Assembly (NCBI GenBank): GCA_026545225.1 | Contig: CM048849.1 | Span: forward strand, 56,811,836-56,875,835 | Direction: 5' to 3' | Length of the DNA: 64,000 nt | Source: Cornus controversa | Taxonomy: Eukaryota; Streptophyta; Magnoliopsida; Cornales; Cornaceae | Shown here: one piece after another, positions 22,680 through 35,925 of the stretch | Layout: each line of letters begins with the position of its first letter | Position numbering within the stretch: the stretch's first letter is position 1 | Notes under the pieces: generated by a model | What the model was told of the DNA's origin: nothing | The model's input: only the letters and a program-made list of their open reading frames with translations | Databases searched by the model: none | Program-made: the position numbers and the translations under genes

Positions 22680-24263
22680 ATGGCTAATTGGAGGAGTTTT
22701 GGCGATCTGATGCTGCATTGCCGCCGGTCTATGCTAAAAAATACATGGTGCAATTTTTCCAATCCAGTGGCCGGATTTCACCACTACTCCACATGTGGTG
22801 GTGGTGCTGGTGGTTTGCTCTCTCCCATCCGATCAGTCATAGTCCTGAAGCCCTTTTCATTGATCCGACGTAGCTTTTCTTCTCAAGAAGCATCAGCAGC
22901 AGCAGATGTAGTTGACGAGGAGGAGGAGGCGGCATCAGGTCCCCTCCCTCTTCGATCAGCACCGTGCCTGATGCTCCCTGGTGGATATGGGTTGGTAGCT
23001 CAAGGCGAAGGCGAAGGGTTCAAACTTGCAACATTAATGGAAGAAGACGAGAGGGATTACTATCGGTTCTTTAGCATTAGGGAGAACAAAGTGGTGAAGA
23101 TGAGGAAGAATAATCAAAGACTGCTGCTTCCATGGCAGAGGGAAGCACTTCCGCCGGACGAGTCCATCTGTTTCGGTTCGTCTCGTGGGTGGGTGGCCTT
23201 TATCCACCCTCGCAATTGCTCACTCTACCTTTTCAACCCTTTCGTACACTCTTATCTCCCTTACCTCCCCCTCCCTGCTATCCATACCCTCCCTTGTATC
23301 ATCTCATGTGCACGCCACAATCCCAATATTAATAACACCTCTTCTTCTTCTTCTTCTTCTTCATCTTCATCATCCATTGTTGTTACTGAGTTCACCATTT
23401 GGGATCAGTTCTCTCCCATATCATCTCAAGATCTGAATAAGGAGGAGCTTTTCTTTAAGAAGATTGCTTTATCCTCATCCCCGTCCCCATTCCCTTCCAA
23501 TCATCATCATCATGAAAACAGTAATAATGAAGAGAAGTTTTCTTCTGACTGTACTGTGATGGTCATCCAAGGCTACGAGAAAAGCAAACTCGCCTTCTGC
23601 AAAATTGGAGATACCTCATGGACTGCCTTAAATGGAGCAGAGGAATCATACAAAGATCTCAAATATTTCACCACTTCCACCACCAAAACATACACAGATG
23701 TCATATATTTCAGCAAGGACCAAAAATTTTATGCCTTGAACAACTCTAAAGAATTTATAGAAGCTTGGGATATCCGCAACCCTGCCTCTCCAAAGAATAC
23801 TCTCATCATTACTCATTTGCCTCTTCGCGAACACCACAAAATGGACCACCAACACCAGTGCCTGTTTAGAACTACTTCGAGTCCCGATCGTCATCTAGTG
23901 GAGTCTTCGGGGGAATTGTTGATGGTTGTTAGGTACTATGATTATGATTTTGATACCATGACGTTTGATGTCTACAAGCTAGACTTTTCTAACAAGGAGT
24001 GGCTACTCTTGCCAAGCTTAGGCGACAGGGCAATTTTTATTGGTCTTAATCACTCTGTTTCTGTCTCAGTCCGTGACTTCCCCGGATTGACTCAGAATTG
24101 TATTTACTTCACTTGTCCTGAGGCCAGATTCTGCCGAGACTCTCATGATATGGGTGTCTTCAACTTGGAAGATAACAGCATCACTCCAATTTATCATCAT
24201 GACTTGAACATTCAAAAGCCTTCTCTCTGGATTGTCCCAGAACTCAGCAATGAACAAAATTGA
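22680..24263 (+). CDS. DUF295 (KIB1-4 beta-propeller) protein, organellar type, copy 2
   Basis: Intronless gene of 527 residues from ATG 22680 (MANWRSFGDLMLHCRRSMLK). The leader is basic and hydrophobic with RRSFSS at residues 63-68, a mitochondrial presequence-like site; no F-box. The domain shares its landmarks with copy 1: PWQREALPP, GSSRGWVAF, PRNCSLYLFNP, DVIYFSKDQKFYAL, EAWDIRNP, VESSGELL, LGDRAIFIG, GVFNLEDNSITP. A poly-serine run (codons TCTTCTTCT, about 23338-23375) and a histidine run mark low-complexity loops. No nearer in-frame ATG lies upstream, and copy 1 aligns from this point, supporting the start. It lies 4.4 kb after copy 1 on the same strand, and faces the 3' end of ARF-GAP/C2 copy B. 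Confidence 0.9.
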   Translation: MANWRSFGDLMLHCRRSMLKNTWCNFSNPVAGFHHYSTCGGGAGGLLSPIRSVIVLKPFSLIRRSFSSQEASAAADVVDEEEEAASGPLPLRSAPCLMLPGGYGLVAQGEGEGFKLATLMEEDERDYYRFFSIRENKVVKMRKNNQRLLLPWQREALPPDESICFGSSRGWVAFIHPRNCSLYLFNPFVHSYLPYLPLPAIHTLPCIISCARHNPNINNTSSSSSSSSSSSSIVVTEFTIWDQFSPISSQDLNKEELFFKKIALSSSPSPFPSNHHHHENSNNEEKFSSDCTVMVIQGYEKSKLAFCKIGDTSWTALNGAEESYKDLKYFTTSTTKTYTDVIYFSKDQKFYALNNSKEFIEAWDIRNPASPKNTLIITHLPLREHHKMDHQHQCLFRTTSSPDRHLVESSGELLMVVRYYDYDFDTMTFDVYKLDFSNKEWLLLPSLGDRAIFIGLNHSVSVSVRDFPGLTQNCIYFTCPEARFCRDSHDMGVFNLEDNSITPIYHHDLNIQKPSLWIVPELSNEQN

Positions 24264-24298
24264 AGCAAGCCCTTTTTTCCATTGGTAATGCGTAGTCC

Positions 24299-24333
<35 letters not shown>

Positions 24334-24712
24334 TTTTTTTTATACTTAAATTATAGACTATATATTTCGGATAGTTATCTTCTCTGTTGGAGCCATGTTC
24401 TATAGAATGTAGCCATGTTCTGTTAGTTTATTAATTGAATAAACTTTTTTACCTGTGTAGAGCTTTTATTAATTGAATTTGTTAAATGACTAATCAATCA
24501 GAAGAGCACGTAAGTAGGTAGTTCTCAATGAAACAAAATTACAGTATTGGAAGAAAAAAGGGGGAAAAAAAGAAAGAAGAATGATATTTGAATAAATGAA
24601 TACAAAAGAAAGAACTGTGTATGGTGCAATTCCATATAAATAATTCACACAGCATTACATTTACTTTTTGAATCTAAGTGGGAGGAAAAAAGAGAATTTA
24701 TATATACACCAC
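24264..24712. other. Convergent intergenic region
   Basis: Short 3' region between DUF295 copy 2 (+) and ARF-GAP/C2 copy B (-). It contains a TA microsatellite at 24301-24330 and should hold both poly(A) sites. Confidence 0.5.
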
Positions 24713-27700
24713 CTATTGCTCAAGAGGCATCCATTCTAGTTCTAATTCTACTTCTCCACATTCCACATTCTGGAGCTTAAGCGACACCCCCTGCTTCACC
24801 CTCCCATCAATAATGTTTACGGTGCTATCCTCTAGGAGCGCATTGTCATGCGACATCAACCATTTTCCGATCTGCATGTCTCCAAACATTCCAGCGTCCC
24901 CAAATGCCATTGCAGAGGTTATCATTGGCTGGATATCAACCTCGGCTTCCCCCATTATGTCATCAGCCGAAAATGTGTCGTGATCATAAACTTGCTGCAT
25001 TGTAGATAGATGGAAAACTAGATCAGACCACAATAAAATAGAGAACAGAGAAACTTTGATCATTCGTGAATGATAATCAAAAGATTTACCTAGAAAAATA
25101 ATAATAATAAAAGGATTTGAACACGTTTCATAAACCATAGTAGAACCAACTACAGTAATTTATTTATGTAATCATTATTTCATTCATTTATTTATCAACA
25201 TTTATCTACATTTTATGAATTCAACAAGTATGTGATGAGTATAAAACCATGTCTAAACATTAATTGCAATGATTACACACACGGAACCAGAAGCGTGAAA
25301 CCAATCAAGGATAATCAAGTGTATTTTAACCTAAAAAAGGTGAAGCATGATTCAGAATCATTATAAACCAGAAATCTTCACCACGAGTTTCTGGTAGCAT
25401 GTCAGATCACATCATCCGTAAAGCAACAATCATAGAGAGTAAAACTTGAGAAGAACAAAAGAGAGAATTTACTTGCAATAATCAAGAGATTAAAGCAAAA
25501 AGATATACTCACCAATTTTACGGAACCATAATGCTGAGGAACAGAGAGCATGAGCTCCTGATTCCATACTGGATTCAGATTGCTCCTTATTACATTCGTT
25601 TGGACCTTCTGTTAACAACCACAGCCAGTTTATGTCAAATTAAGAAAACTACCAGAACCTACAGAGAGAAACATCATATTTGTTGGAAAGAAATGACAGC
25701 TACAACTATAAGTTGCACAACTGATAGACGTGAAAAAAAAGCACCTTTAGCAGGGGACCGACTCACCCAACTAAGTTTTTCAGCGGGGACTTCAACACAA
25801 AACTAATTTTTTGTAAATGAATTATGGAAAACAATTAAAAGTCGAGCAGCTCTTGATGCCAAAATCCACAACCACTGAGATCTTAACAAGTAGCAACTGT
25901 CATAGGTATGGATTATGGACCTGATTTATGGCCTTGAAGTTCAGCCAGAAGGGAATAAAACTGAGAAGAGTGACTGACCTGCTGGCCAAGAGTCAGGACT
26001 ACATAAGGATCACTTGACAACATATCTCTGACAGCTAAATTTGTGCCTTTTAATACTTTGACCTTCAATAATCCAATAAATTCCACCATGCCTTCCTGTT
26101 ATCAGTTTGAACATCAGCAGGATATTAGTGATTCATGGAAGCACCAAAAGCCCATGGAACCCAGATTGTGCTTATTATATTGTTATGATTACAAATATAC
26201 TAAATTTGGACCTATCCCAATAAAATTAACAGCACTTGGAATGTCTTCCTAGGAGACACGGTTGCATCAGAATTGAAAGCGATGGATCCATCTGATCTTG
26301 ATACTTAGCATGCATGCTCTATGGGTCATCAAACAAGTTCATATACCAACAATGCAACTTAATCCTTGGAGTAGTAAAGCAGAAAGTGGAAAAGCAAGAG
26401 AAATGATTTACCGTTTTCTGTGAACTTGAACTTCGAAAACTATCTATAATCTTTCTGGATAAACTTGATTGGAGAAAGGTCTTTTTATTAACTGACGAGA
26501 TTCGCAAGCTAGGCTTTAAGAATTCTTGAAGCTCATACTTAGACCTACATGATAAAATTGAACAAACATAAGTAACCAATCCAAATATCCTGCATATGAC
26601 CTTTAGTTCAGTTCATATGCTATATAGTGCCGGCCATTCATGAAACCAAATTATTTTCCTGGCAGAAAAATGAGGCAGTTTAATAGTTGATTGGAAGACA
26701 AATATAAAAAAATACGTGATAGTTTGACCAATATAGATTTCATGTCAATATCTAGCAATGTGATCACTCACCAATCAAGTACATTAAAATAATGTAGGGA
26801 AGGATATTAAAAACCATGAAGGTTCACAACGATGACCATGAACAAAAATGCATTGCTAGAAATATCAATTAATTTGATCCAACCTGATAAATTTTGAACG
26901 ATGATCATGACTAGCATCCGGTCCAGGCTTTGAGAATCCTTCAGGAATAAAAGCCTCATATATAGAATTTGCAGAAGCATTTCCTCCAACCTCAATCATT
27001 GCATCAATTTCATCATCAGACCATTCATCTAATGTCACGGACAAAACCTGCATGTTTCAAACTCGAATAATTATATACATACAAGGTAGGTGTGAGAGGG
27101 AGAAACACAAAAGCATAAACAATTAGAACGTTGAGTGAACAAAATCATTTTGCTGCCCTACAACTTGGGAAAAAGGACTATTAGATAAAACAATAGCCCT
27201 GTTTTCTTTTTCACTGCAAGCAAATAAACTAAACTTGCAAACAATGATTGTAGATTGTAAACAACAGTCTGAAGTGCCAGCTTTTGGTGGGTAAGAACTT
27301 AGTTTCATCTTGATTTTCTTGTACGAAAAGTACATACAAAAATCCATTTAAGTATATCAAAATTAGTGTCTCGTGCATATCCAAACATGGCAAGAACTTA
27401 GTTTCATCTTGATTTTCTTGCAGAACTAAGATCCTTTTTGCTCCATTTAAGTCTATCAAAACTTTTCACAGGTAAAAAAATAATTAAAAAAATTTATACG
27501 TCTGCATGCAACAAAAGAAGAAACAATTTATATGTCTGAATGCAACAAATGAAGTTTCTAAACGGTAAATGCAAAATTTTAGAACACCAAGGAAATAAAT
27601 TGGGAAGACAACATTTCAAAAAACTATTGCCCAATATGAAGAGATGCATGTTTCTAGTATGGAAAACTCATGTAATAGTATGTCTTGCTATGTATAACCA

Positions 27701-30700
27701 ACAGTCTAGAGTGAAATTATTGTCGTGAATTTACAAAAAATAAAAATAATAAAGAAATAGAAAAAGAGGAAACAATCTTAGTGCAGTTTACCTTTGATAT
27801 ATGCGTACCAAGGCTTCTGTGCACGCCACAGCATTTTAAGCATATAAAGACTCCAATATTTGCCGACCTGTAAATGCAATGTACCACTGTTTTTAAACAT
27901 CCACATAGGAAATGAATTGAAGAAAAAATGTGTATTCTGTGCAAAATAGTTGCTATCAAATCCTTTCACCCAAAATATGATCCAGTAGACTCTAAACCTT
28001 GAAGTACAAATATTGTCAATCTAGTTTCAGTGACATTTTTCATTACTTCCTCATAAATTCATAACATTCTATTTTCAAGTATAAATAATCATAACTTGGA
28101 GAAATTTAATAAGCCATCCTAAATCAACTCTAAGAAGCACTATACCATTCATTGAACCCAATTTAACTCTGTAGATACTATCCCTTCAATCTCCCCTATG
28201 TTATGGACAATATCCAAGATAAAGACATGGTCCTGCTTAGACCTCTTAGCCATCAGGTTTCCCAATTTCCATTTACCATTCTAGTTTCAGAAAAGAAAGA
28301 AAACCAGAGTGACATACACACACATACACGCACAAATGGGTGGAGCCATATGGGGTTGACTAGCATCAAGTAAACCATTTGTTCATTAAAAACACAATCT
28401 ATTCTATATTAATGGAAAGGATCTTATGAAATCGGCGCATCAAAATTTTTAAGAAAAGGATGGGGGTTGATGTTTAATAATAGAAAGTGACAGAAAAGTT
28501 GCATAAAATAAAATTTAATTTAACACCAACTCAACAAGCCATGTCATTTATATACTTAAAGTTACCATATGGCTTTATATTCAATTTATTTAATTTTCTT
28601 GTTTTCTGAATAAATTACTTAGTTTGTAATCTAAAATAGATAAATTTGTAGTGTGGGAATTTTACTTTCCATCATTTTTTGTTTATGCTTACTTTAGAGT
28701 TGCTTTAATCAATTTTTTCTACGAAATAAATGTTAGCTATATATTGCAATGAGGTTGGTCTTCGTAAATTTTGTAAAACTAAAACTTGAACTGCACCCAA
28801 CCCAGGGAAATCTGGCTTTGAGGCTGTATATGAATACATATCATAATATGTATTACATGGTAACCCTGCTCCCTTGAAGAACTTCTAATTCTAAAGCAAC
28901 TAACTATAGTTCTATCTATGATTAATTCTTAGTATGGTCCAATCAATGAAATTCTGTCATCAGAAAAACAAAATAAACCATGGGAATCTCCTTTTAGATA
29001 TCTATCCTACCACCAAAGCTTTGGCTTGAGTTGTATATCAACCAGTTCCCCAAAGCGAAGGTTGAAGGTTCAAGCCACATTGGGGCATGTAGTATACTTA
29101 CCTATCAGGAAAAAAAATAAAAAATCAGTGTTCTCTCCTATTATCTTTAGTCTCTAAATTTCATCATACATCTACTTTATTTTATTTCATCTTTTTCCAG
29201 CAATTCCTTAGCATAAATGTGCTTGATTGTATTGATATATCAATATCAAACTCCTTCGTTCCATAACCCACTACAATGTCTTTTAGGGTCTGTTTGGTTG
29301 GATGAAAATTAATAGTGAAAAGTAAAAGTAAAAGTAAACGAAAGTGAAGTGAATGAAAGGAAAATTAGTACCATTTCATGATTTGAATAGTATGGAAGTT
29401 ACAATAAAAATATTATGCTTTACAAAAATTGTAACAGAATAATTAAGTTAAATAAATTTATAGCAAATAAATGTTTTTTGTCTTTGTTAAAAAATAAAAG
29501 CAATATAACAACAACAAGACAAAGCCTATTTTTCCCAACTAAATAAAATCATATAAGAATCTAAATAAATAATTTTGTAGGACATTCAAAGAGAGATAAT
29601 TCTTATAAAAAGTATAATGGCACAATTGTAACTTCACATTACTTCCAGAAAAATATATGGGAAAGTTAAAGTGGTTATAGAAAGTTATTTTCTCTCGAAA
29701 TTTTCCTTTTCATGCTATCCAAACTCGTTAGGGAAAAAAAATCCATTTATTTTCCTTTCTTTCCATCTAACCAAACGGAACCTATGAAAATCCATCCTAT
29801 GCTTTCTCCACGTTAGTAAACTCAACAAGGGCGTCTTTTCTTCTTCGAAGCCCTTCCATTAGTTTATGAGGAAAGAATAAATCTTTCATAGTTAATCCTT
29901 GGCCGATAGCCAGAAATTTTAGTTTGGGTTTGGGGGGGGGAGCAAATTAGTACATAACATTTGAAAATTTTATAAACCAATTGTTATATGGAATATAATT
30001 TTTTTAAATATTAGTCATAGTGTATATACCTTGAGAAAGTCCAAAATTGAGAAAAATACAACTTAAATAAATAGACAGAAAATTAATGTGAGAAAGAAAA
30101 ATATCGAGAAGAGGAAACGATTAGTTATGACTAAAAAGAGAAGAGGTAAAGAAAAAGCACGGTTAGATAATTAATTTTCCTTCAATAATTAATTGTTTCA
30201 GTGTTTCAAAAATCTAATTGTGTATATGTAAATGAAATATAATGGATATTGTAAATGTGAATATGTAAATGAAACAAGGATGTGTTGTGGTAAGGACTAC
30301 AATACTAATGAACTTAAATTTTTGTTTCACAATATTTGGGCTTTCACAAGTATAGCTAAAAGGTCTAAGTTGAAAAAATCTATGAGTTTTAAGGGGGCAT
30401 TAAGTTAAATTTATTTTCAAATTCTCTATTTTGGGGCCAATATATAAGTGTTTTAAAAAATTTTGGGGGAGCCAATTGAAATTTTTAATGATTTTTAGGG
30501 ACACTATTTATAAACTAATTATTTTTTAGGGGGTACAATAAAAATTTTGAAAAGGTCTGCCCCTGTGATTTCATATCTTACTCTTTTATTGATCAGCCCT
30601 CACCAAGTATTATAGTATGACTCATAAGTTTAAATTCACTCTTCTCTAATGGTAAAGGAAACCTTTACAATCTTGCCAACCTCCTGCCTTCCCATGTCCA

Positions 30701-31016
30701 CTGAAATAAGATTGGGGCATAAAGCCTTCTCCACGGTTTTGCAACACAAACAGAAACAAAAATTCAACTATAAGTAAACACGGCAGTTGAAATATACATG
30801 GCCTAAAAAAGTTCAGATGTAGATTTAGGTGTGTATGTTGAGTATCATAAACACTATTAACAGGAAAAGGAATGCAAAATAGAGATTATAAAGGCAACAG
30901 GATGATAGATCTTACGCCCATTTAGGGTCTGGAGCACCACAATCAGCACAAACACGATTGTCTCTTTGAAATAATAAATCTTTTAATCTTTTTTTACCTG
31001 CAAGATTTCCATTCAT
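24713..31016 (-). CDS. ARF-GAP and C2 domain protein, AGD12/ZAC type, copy B (complete)
   Basis: Seven coding exons, minus strand: 30916-31016, 27792-27867, 26884-27047, 26412-26544, 25979-26095, 25513-25608, 24713-24994. Together 969 nt, 322 residues, close to the roughly 340 of Arabidopsis AGD12-type proteins. Start [15 protein letters not shown]. ArfGAP zinc finger CX2CX16CX2C at C23, C26, C43, C46, with catalytic arginine R51 in GVHRSLG. GAP domain to about residue 125; a serine-rich linker ([10 protein letters not shown]); C2 domain about 159-322 with acidic loops SSDPYV and DHDTFSADD. Family role: GTPase activation of ARF in vesicle traffic with C2-dependent membrane binding. Exon lengths equal those of copy A except exon 4 (133 against 127 nt), and introns are still alignable, so the pair arose by a fairly recent local inverted duplication. 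All splice sites are GT-AG. Confidence 0.93.
27868..30915 (-). other. Intron 1 of ARF-GAP/C2 copy B
   Basis: A 3,048-bp intron with no coding sequence. It holds a MITE-like element (29284-29784). The rest is AT-rich and unrecognised. Confidence 0.75.
29284..29784. mobile_element. MITE-like element in intron 1 of copy B
   Basis: Ends are inverted: TAGGGTCTGTTTGGTTGGAT on the left against TAGGTTCCGTTTGGTTAGAT read from the right. Such 'GTTTGGTT' ends are common in plant hAT/PIF-type MITEs. I could not see a convincing target duplication, so superfamily is left open. Confidence 0.55.
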
Positions 31017-32350
31017 GTTTTCAGCTTCTCAAAACAAGCTTGTAAGTCAAAAACTTGCAATAACTGGGGAAGGGGGCGGTGGTATATCATAAAAAGTCCC
31101 AAAATACCTTATCAATCAAATCTGCATCGCACTAAAATATTTTCAACAAAGAATAATGGGTAACAAAATGGCAAATATTTTGCATTTTATGCTTCTCATA
31201 TACTCTCCTCATTAAAGTTAGAGTGCGAAAAGTTGCATCTACAAATTGCAACATTATGTATGGCAGATGACCAACAAAATACAGCTACATTTTGTAATCA
31301 ATTCCTCCCTCCATCTCCAATTTGCAACATAGGCCAGTAAAATTATACGCACAAAATTCACAGGGGCGTGGGGGGTGGGGTGTGAAAAAAAACAAAAAAA
31401 AGAGAACTCCACAACCACTAGATTACTATTGCTGCAAGTCTTCAAGCATACCTGAAGGTGGCCTCCCAAGTGAGGATTGATGGTAACTCATTGCGATGCT
31501 TACAAGCCAAAATCATCCAACAAAACTTGTCTCTACCAATAGTCTTCATAAAATAACCCACCAAAAGAACAGGAATACAAAATCAGTAACAGTGAAGCTA
31601 AATCCAAACAAGGAACCCTACATGTAACATTCTCAAAGAGAAAACAAGAAATTAAAAAAAAAAATGATGTTTCCAACAACAGACAATCACCCTACATACC
31701 AAGTTAATAATTTAATATACCTGCAATTAAAGGTCCTTAGCAAATCAATTACATAAAAAAACAAAAGGGGGAAAAAATTTGAACTGACCAACGCCTTCAA
31801 AATAAATTCAGAACATAGCATAGAAATTGCATTAAAATGCAATAGTGATTGTTATGGGAATTCAAATCATCCGTACAAAAACGTCCGATATTAACACGTA
31901 AATGAACCAAAAAAAATCATTAAAAGTTATTAGGATAAAAGAAATAATTAACGCTAATTCAAAGCCTTAACGAATAGCATTAATCAACAGACACAAAATA
32001 ACAGATTTAAGGCATATCATCATATTGCAAAACTTAAAGCTTCTTCAACTAAAAGGTCTCAGTGCAATTTTATCATCGTAACCATTGCAAAAGCACCAGA
32101 TCAATGAGGTTATCCATTAAATTCACAAACAAAAAGTTGCGACATTTGAGAAGAAAATTAAGAGATTTAGCTGAAATGAATGAAAGATCTCAAGAGTGTT
32201 AGAATTCTTACCAAATAATCAGGAAATTGGAATGTCTCACTTGGAATTCGAAGACACGGAACAGAGAGAGGGAGAGAGAGAGAGAATGGTTCTTCAAACA
32301 GCCAGGTAGAGAGAGAGAGAGGAGAGACGCGAAGAGGGGTGAAGCATCAT
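31017..32350 (-). promoter_or_regulatory. 5' untranslated region of ARF-GAP/C2 copy B, probably with an intron
   Basis: On the minus strand a GA-rich leader (about 32212-32350) ends in a donor-like TTG|GTAAGA at 32206-32211, and an acceptor-like CCCCCTTCCCCAG ends at 31064. This would give a 1.1-kb intron in the leader. A TATA run at 32384-32393 lies just upstream. Confidence 0.45.
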
Positions 32351-32383
32351 TCGAGGGGCGATAAAAGCTGAATGCATATTTTC

Positions 32384-32393
32384 ATATATATAT
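32384..32393 (-). promoter_or_regulatory. TATA box of ARF-GAP/C2 copy B
   Basis: TATATATATG on the minus strand, about 30-45 bases upstream of the GA-rich leader start. Confidence 0.4.
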
Positions 32394-34470
32394 TTTTTAA
32401 ATTATTAAAAACTGGAAATAATGTCTTTTTAAAATTGGAAATATTCTAGCCAATATTTTGTTAAAATAGAAATATTTTACTATAAAAGGAAAGGACATCA
32501 TTCTCTTTTTTAAAAACACTCACACTTGAGATGTATTTCACACATTTTACTTTTGATGGTAAGGACCCTTGCGCTGTGCCTCCGCTCCTCCTCTTCGGTT
32601 TAAACTTTAAATTTTCACTCAAATTTTCTTTAAAAAATTTATAATGCAAATTTTAATAACTCATATTTAACAATAAAATTTCTTCAAAAATTTACATAAT
32701 TGTACTAAACAAACATTATCATTCTTCTAACCATAAAAGTATATTTGTATATAACGTAAGATATTATAGAAATAATATTTTTACATTATAAACGATACAC
32801 CGATCACCTGACGAGCTTTTAAAACTATTTAAATTTTAAATGAGACATGTCAAAGTGGACTATTTTGTCATTCCCTATTTACACCATTAAAAGAAAAGTT
32901 GAGAGTCCAACTCTCAACAAGAACATTTGTGTATTTGATATGCTTACTTTAAAAAATAAAAATAAGACTTTAATTTGAGAATATAATTTTGAAAATGAGA
33001 TATAACAATATCTTTACCTAACTAATTGTAAATCAATATATACTTATCTTATCTCTTGTCTGCAAAATTATACTAACCCTTAGGTTTATATTTTTGTAAC
33101 AGTGACATCTCTTCTTATTTGTAAAATTACAATGACCCCTCTTAAAATTTGTATTTTTGTATTATCATGTTTTATTTCGTTAACGACAGTTAATGGTCAG
33201 CATAATTAACGTGTATACAAAAATTATTAATTTGTGTGATTTTGTAAGAATAAAAACATAATTACACAAGAATACTTAACGACTTCATCTCAATAATTCT
33301 GATAAGTGTAATTAAAAAAATAACAAAAAAAAAAAAAAAGGTAAGTGTCTAGTTTACCCTTAATTATAAAAAGTAATGTCTATAACTCTGTATATACATT
33401 CATCCCTATCAGTAAAGCTAATAAACTAGAGGTGATGAATGGAAGACATCATTAGATGAATGTCTTTACACTTCCATTGTCAATCTAATGAATTTGGTTC
33501 TCTGTCCCATGTGAATTATTCCCCAATTTTATGGTCTATAAAAGTTGTATAAGCAATACTGTCTATGGCTAAAGGCCGTATCTGGATTCTGGACCACTCA
33601 CCGTTGAACCTAAGTGCACCAAAAATAATTCTTAAAAGAGTGGTGATACAAGTCCAATTCGAAAGTTTTTTAATAGAATTGTGTGAGTGGAAGGTAAAGT
33701 GATCATTAATATGGTGACATCCTCCTAACATTATTATCTATTCACATAATTTCACTTAAAATCTTTTGAATTTGGAGAAATATATCATTTTTCTTCTTAA
33801 AATAAAATAAAAACTTTCTGTCAATTGAATAATGGAAAAATTAAATTTTAGTGACCAAAATTGAAAAAAAATTATTTTTTGTTGACCTTAAACTTAATAA
33901 AAGCTGGATAGTCATCAGACTTAAAAACTAATTGTTAATGAGTGACCATTTAATTTGAATATCCAAAATACTCTCCATTCTCTCTATAGATCCCTGTCTT
34001 TTCTTCGGTTTACTCCAACCATCAAATATCATAAACTTCAAAGCATCCAATTATTTGTGTTACTTGTGTAGAACATATATATACATTTTAAAGAATATAT
34101 AATAATATATATAAATGTATTATTGTATATTAATATCTCATTAACCAAAAAAAATTAATTTGGGTACAATTAATTACAAACGTCACATTTAATATTAATA
34201 ACCGAATGAATCATTTTTTTTTTCCCGTGTCTTGAACACCCAGGAGGGCCAGGATAGATTAAAAAAATGTATTATTCATTTTTTAAAATTGAAATTAGGA
34301 TTAAGTTGCTAAACCTGGACATACTAGCGGCAAAAAGAAAAAAAATCTGGACATACATGGAATAAATTGAAAAAGACACATACATTAATTATAAGACCAA
34401 CATATATGTCTAATTATATATATAGAGAGAGATATCGAGAAGCCTCTCTTCAAAGTCACATGTTCTCTCT

Positions 34471-34501
<31 letters not shown>

Positions 34502-35087
34502 CTTTCTTTTATATATATATATATATTTTCTTTCCTAAATTTTTTTTATAATTTTTGAAGCTTTGACAAAAAATTTTAATTTTGGTTACTAAAATTTAAT
34601 TTTTTCTTGTATAATCTTTTAAGTTAAGGTGTTTAATCTATTCTATAGCCCAAAAGTTGAAGCAATTTACCTCGTATGGGGGGCAAAGAAGAGTCAGACT
34701 CGTAGAAAAATAATAATAATAATATAACATAAAAACCTTTCCGTTCACTTCATACTGGATACAAAATAACAAATAAATCAATTATCAATCTTGACAAAGT
34801 AAGAGTCACAAGACAAAGTATGAAAATGTGGAGGAGTTGAAACCAAGAGTAAACACTCTGTACAAATAATTCTAGATATTTTATATCTATATCTAATTTT
34901 AGCGAATCATTACAGAATCATTTGCCAAAATATACTAGGAATAAATTGCTATATATTAATTGAAGATTACCTTTTGGTGACTTGGAATCCTCGATGCTTT
35001 AATCGAATGTCGTTTGCTTTTTTTAAAAATCCTTAAGCTTTTAAGGTGAAGAAAAATGGTGGATCATACTAGTTTATATATAATATG

Positions 35088-35167
<80 letters not shown>

Positions 35168-35588
35168 AAATATGATAAAAGTTGCACTCCACTTATCTGC
35201 ATCTTTATGGATTGATCATTGATCATACCATGGCAAAGAGAATGTGAGTTGTTAAGTGTTGTGTACTGTGTAATATGGTTTCTTCATAATATGTGTTGGC
35301 CAAAATGCACATAACATATATGCAAGTATGCAGCACTAGAACACAGTGAGCCATGATTTCTCTGGACACAAAAATACTGGTACATGAAGTTTTCTTTCCA
35401 ATTAATGAAAATCATATGGTGTGAAAATGTTTGATAAGTGAAGAACAAAATTTTATGATGATTACTCTGTGGCCATTCTTCACAACCAAAGTAGGGCCAC
35501 TGTCACGTTGGATCACACTGCTAATTTGCAATGTTGGATCATTACGTGGAATGCATGAGCCTGTAAAGAGTAATGTTATTCCAAGGAA
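32394..35588. other. Intergenic, AT-rich, microsatellites
   Basis: No gene recognised. Contains TA repeats at about 34475-34502 and 34511-34526, and a compound (TA)n(GA)n tract at 35099-35163. Confidence 0.5.
35099..35163. repeat. Compound microsatellite (TA)n(GA)n
   Basis: About 16 TA units pass directly into about 16 GA units, likely length-variable. Confidence 0.9.
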
Positions 35589-35925
35589 GCTCTCATGTCT
35601 CTTGTCCTGACCTCTCCTTTAAAATAAATATTTTTTTTAAAAAAATATCATCACGGAACCAATACTAAAATCTTTCACACACAAAAAAAAAAAAATCAAA
35701 ATATCATAAACTGAATTTAGAAGAGGCGGTCAAAGTTTTACATCCTATTTCTTTTACATTTTTTTACATCAAACTTTGACCGTCTCCTACAAATTCAATT
35801 TATAATATTTTGAACTGATTTTTTTTTTTGTAAGGTAATTTTAGTATTAGTTTCATGATGATATTTTTTTTGTGATAAAAAATATTTATTTTGAGAGAGA
35901 GCTCATGACAAGGACCATGAGAGCT
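35589..35925. mobile_element. Foldback MITE
   Basis: Arms are inverted: GCTCTCATG at 35589 with CATGAGAGC near 35916; AAAATAAATATTTTTT with AAAAAATATTTATTTT; AATATCATCA with TGATGATATT; GGTCAAAGTTT with AAACTTTGACC near 35770. Full length about 337 bp with almost no unpaired loop. No clear target duplication seen. Confidence 0.7.
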
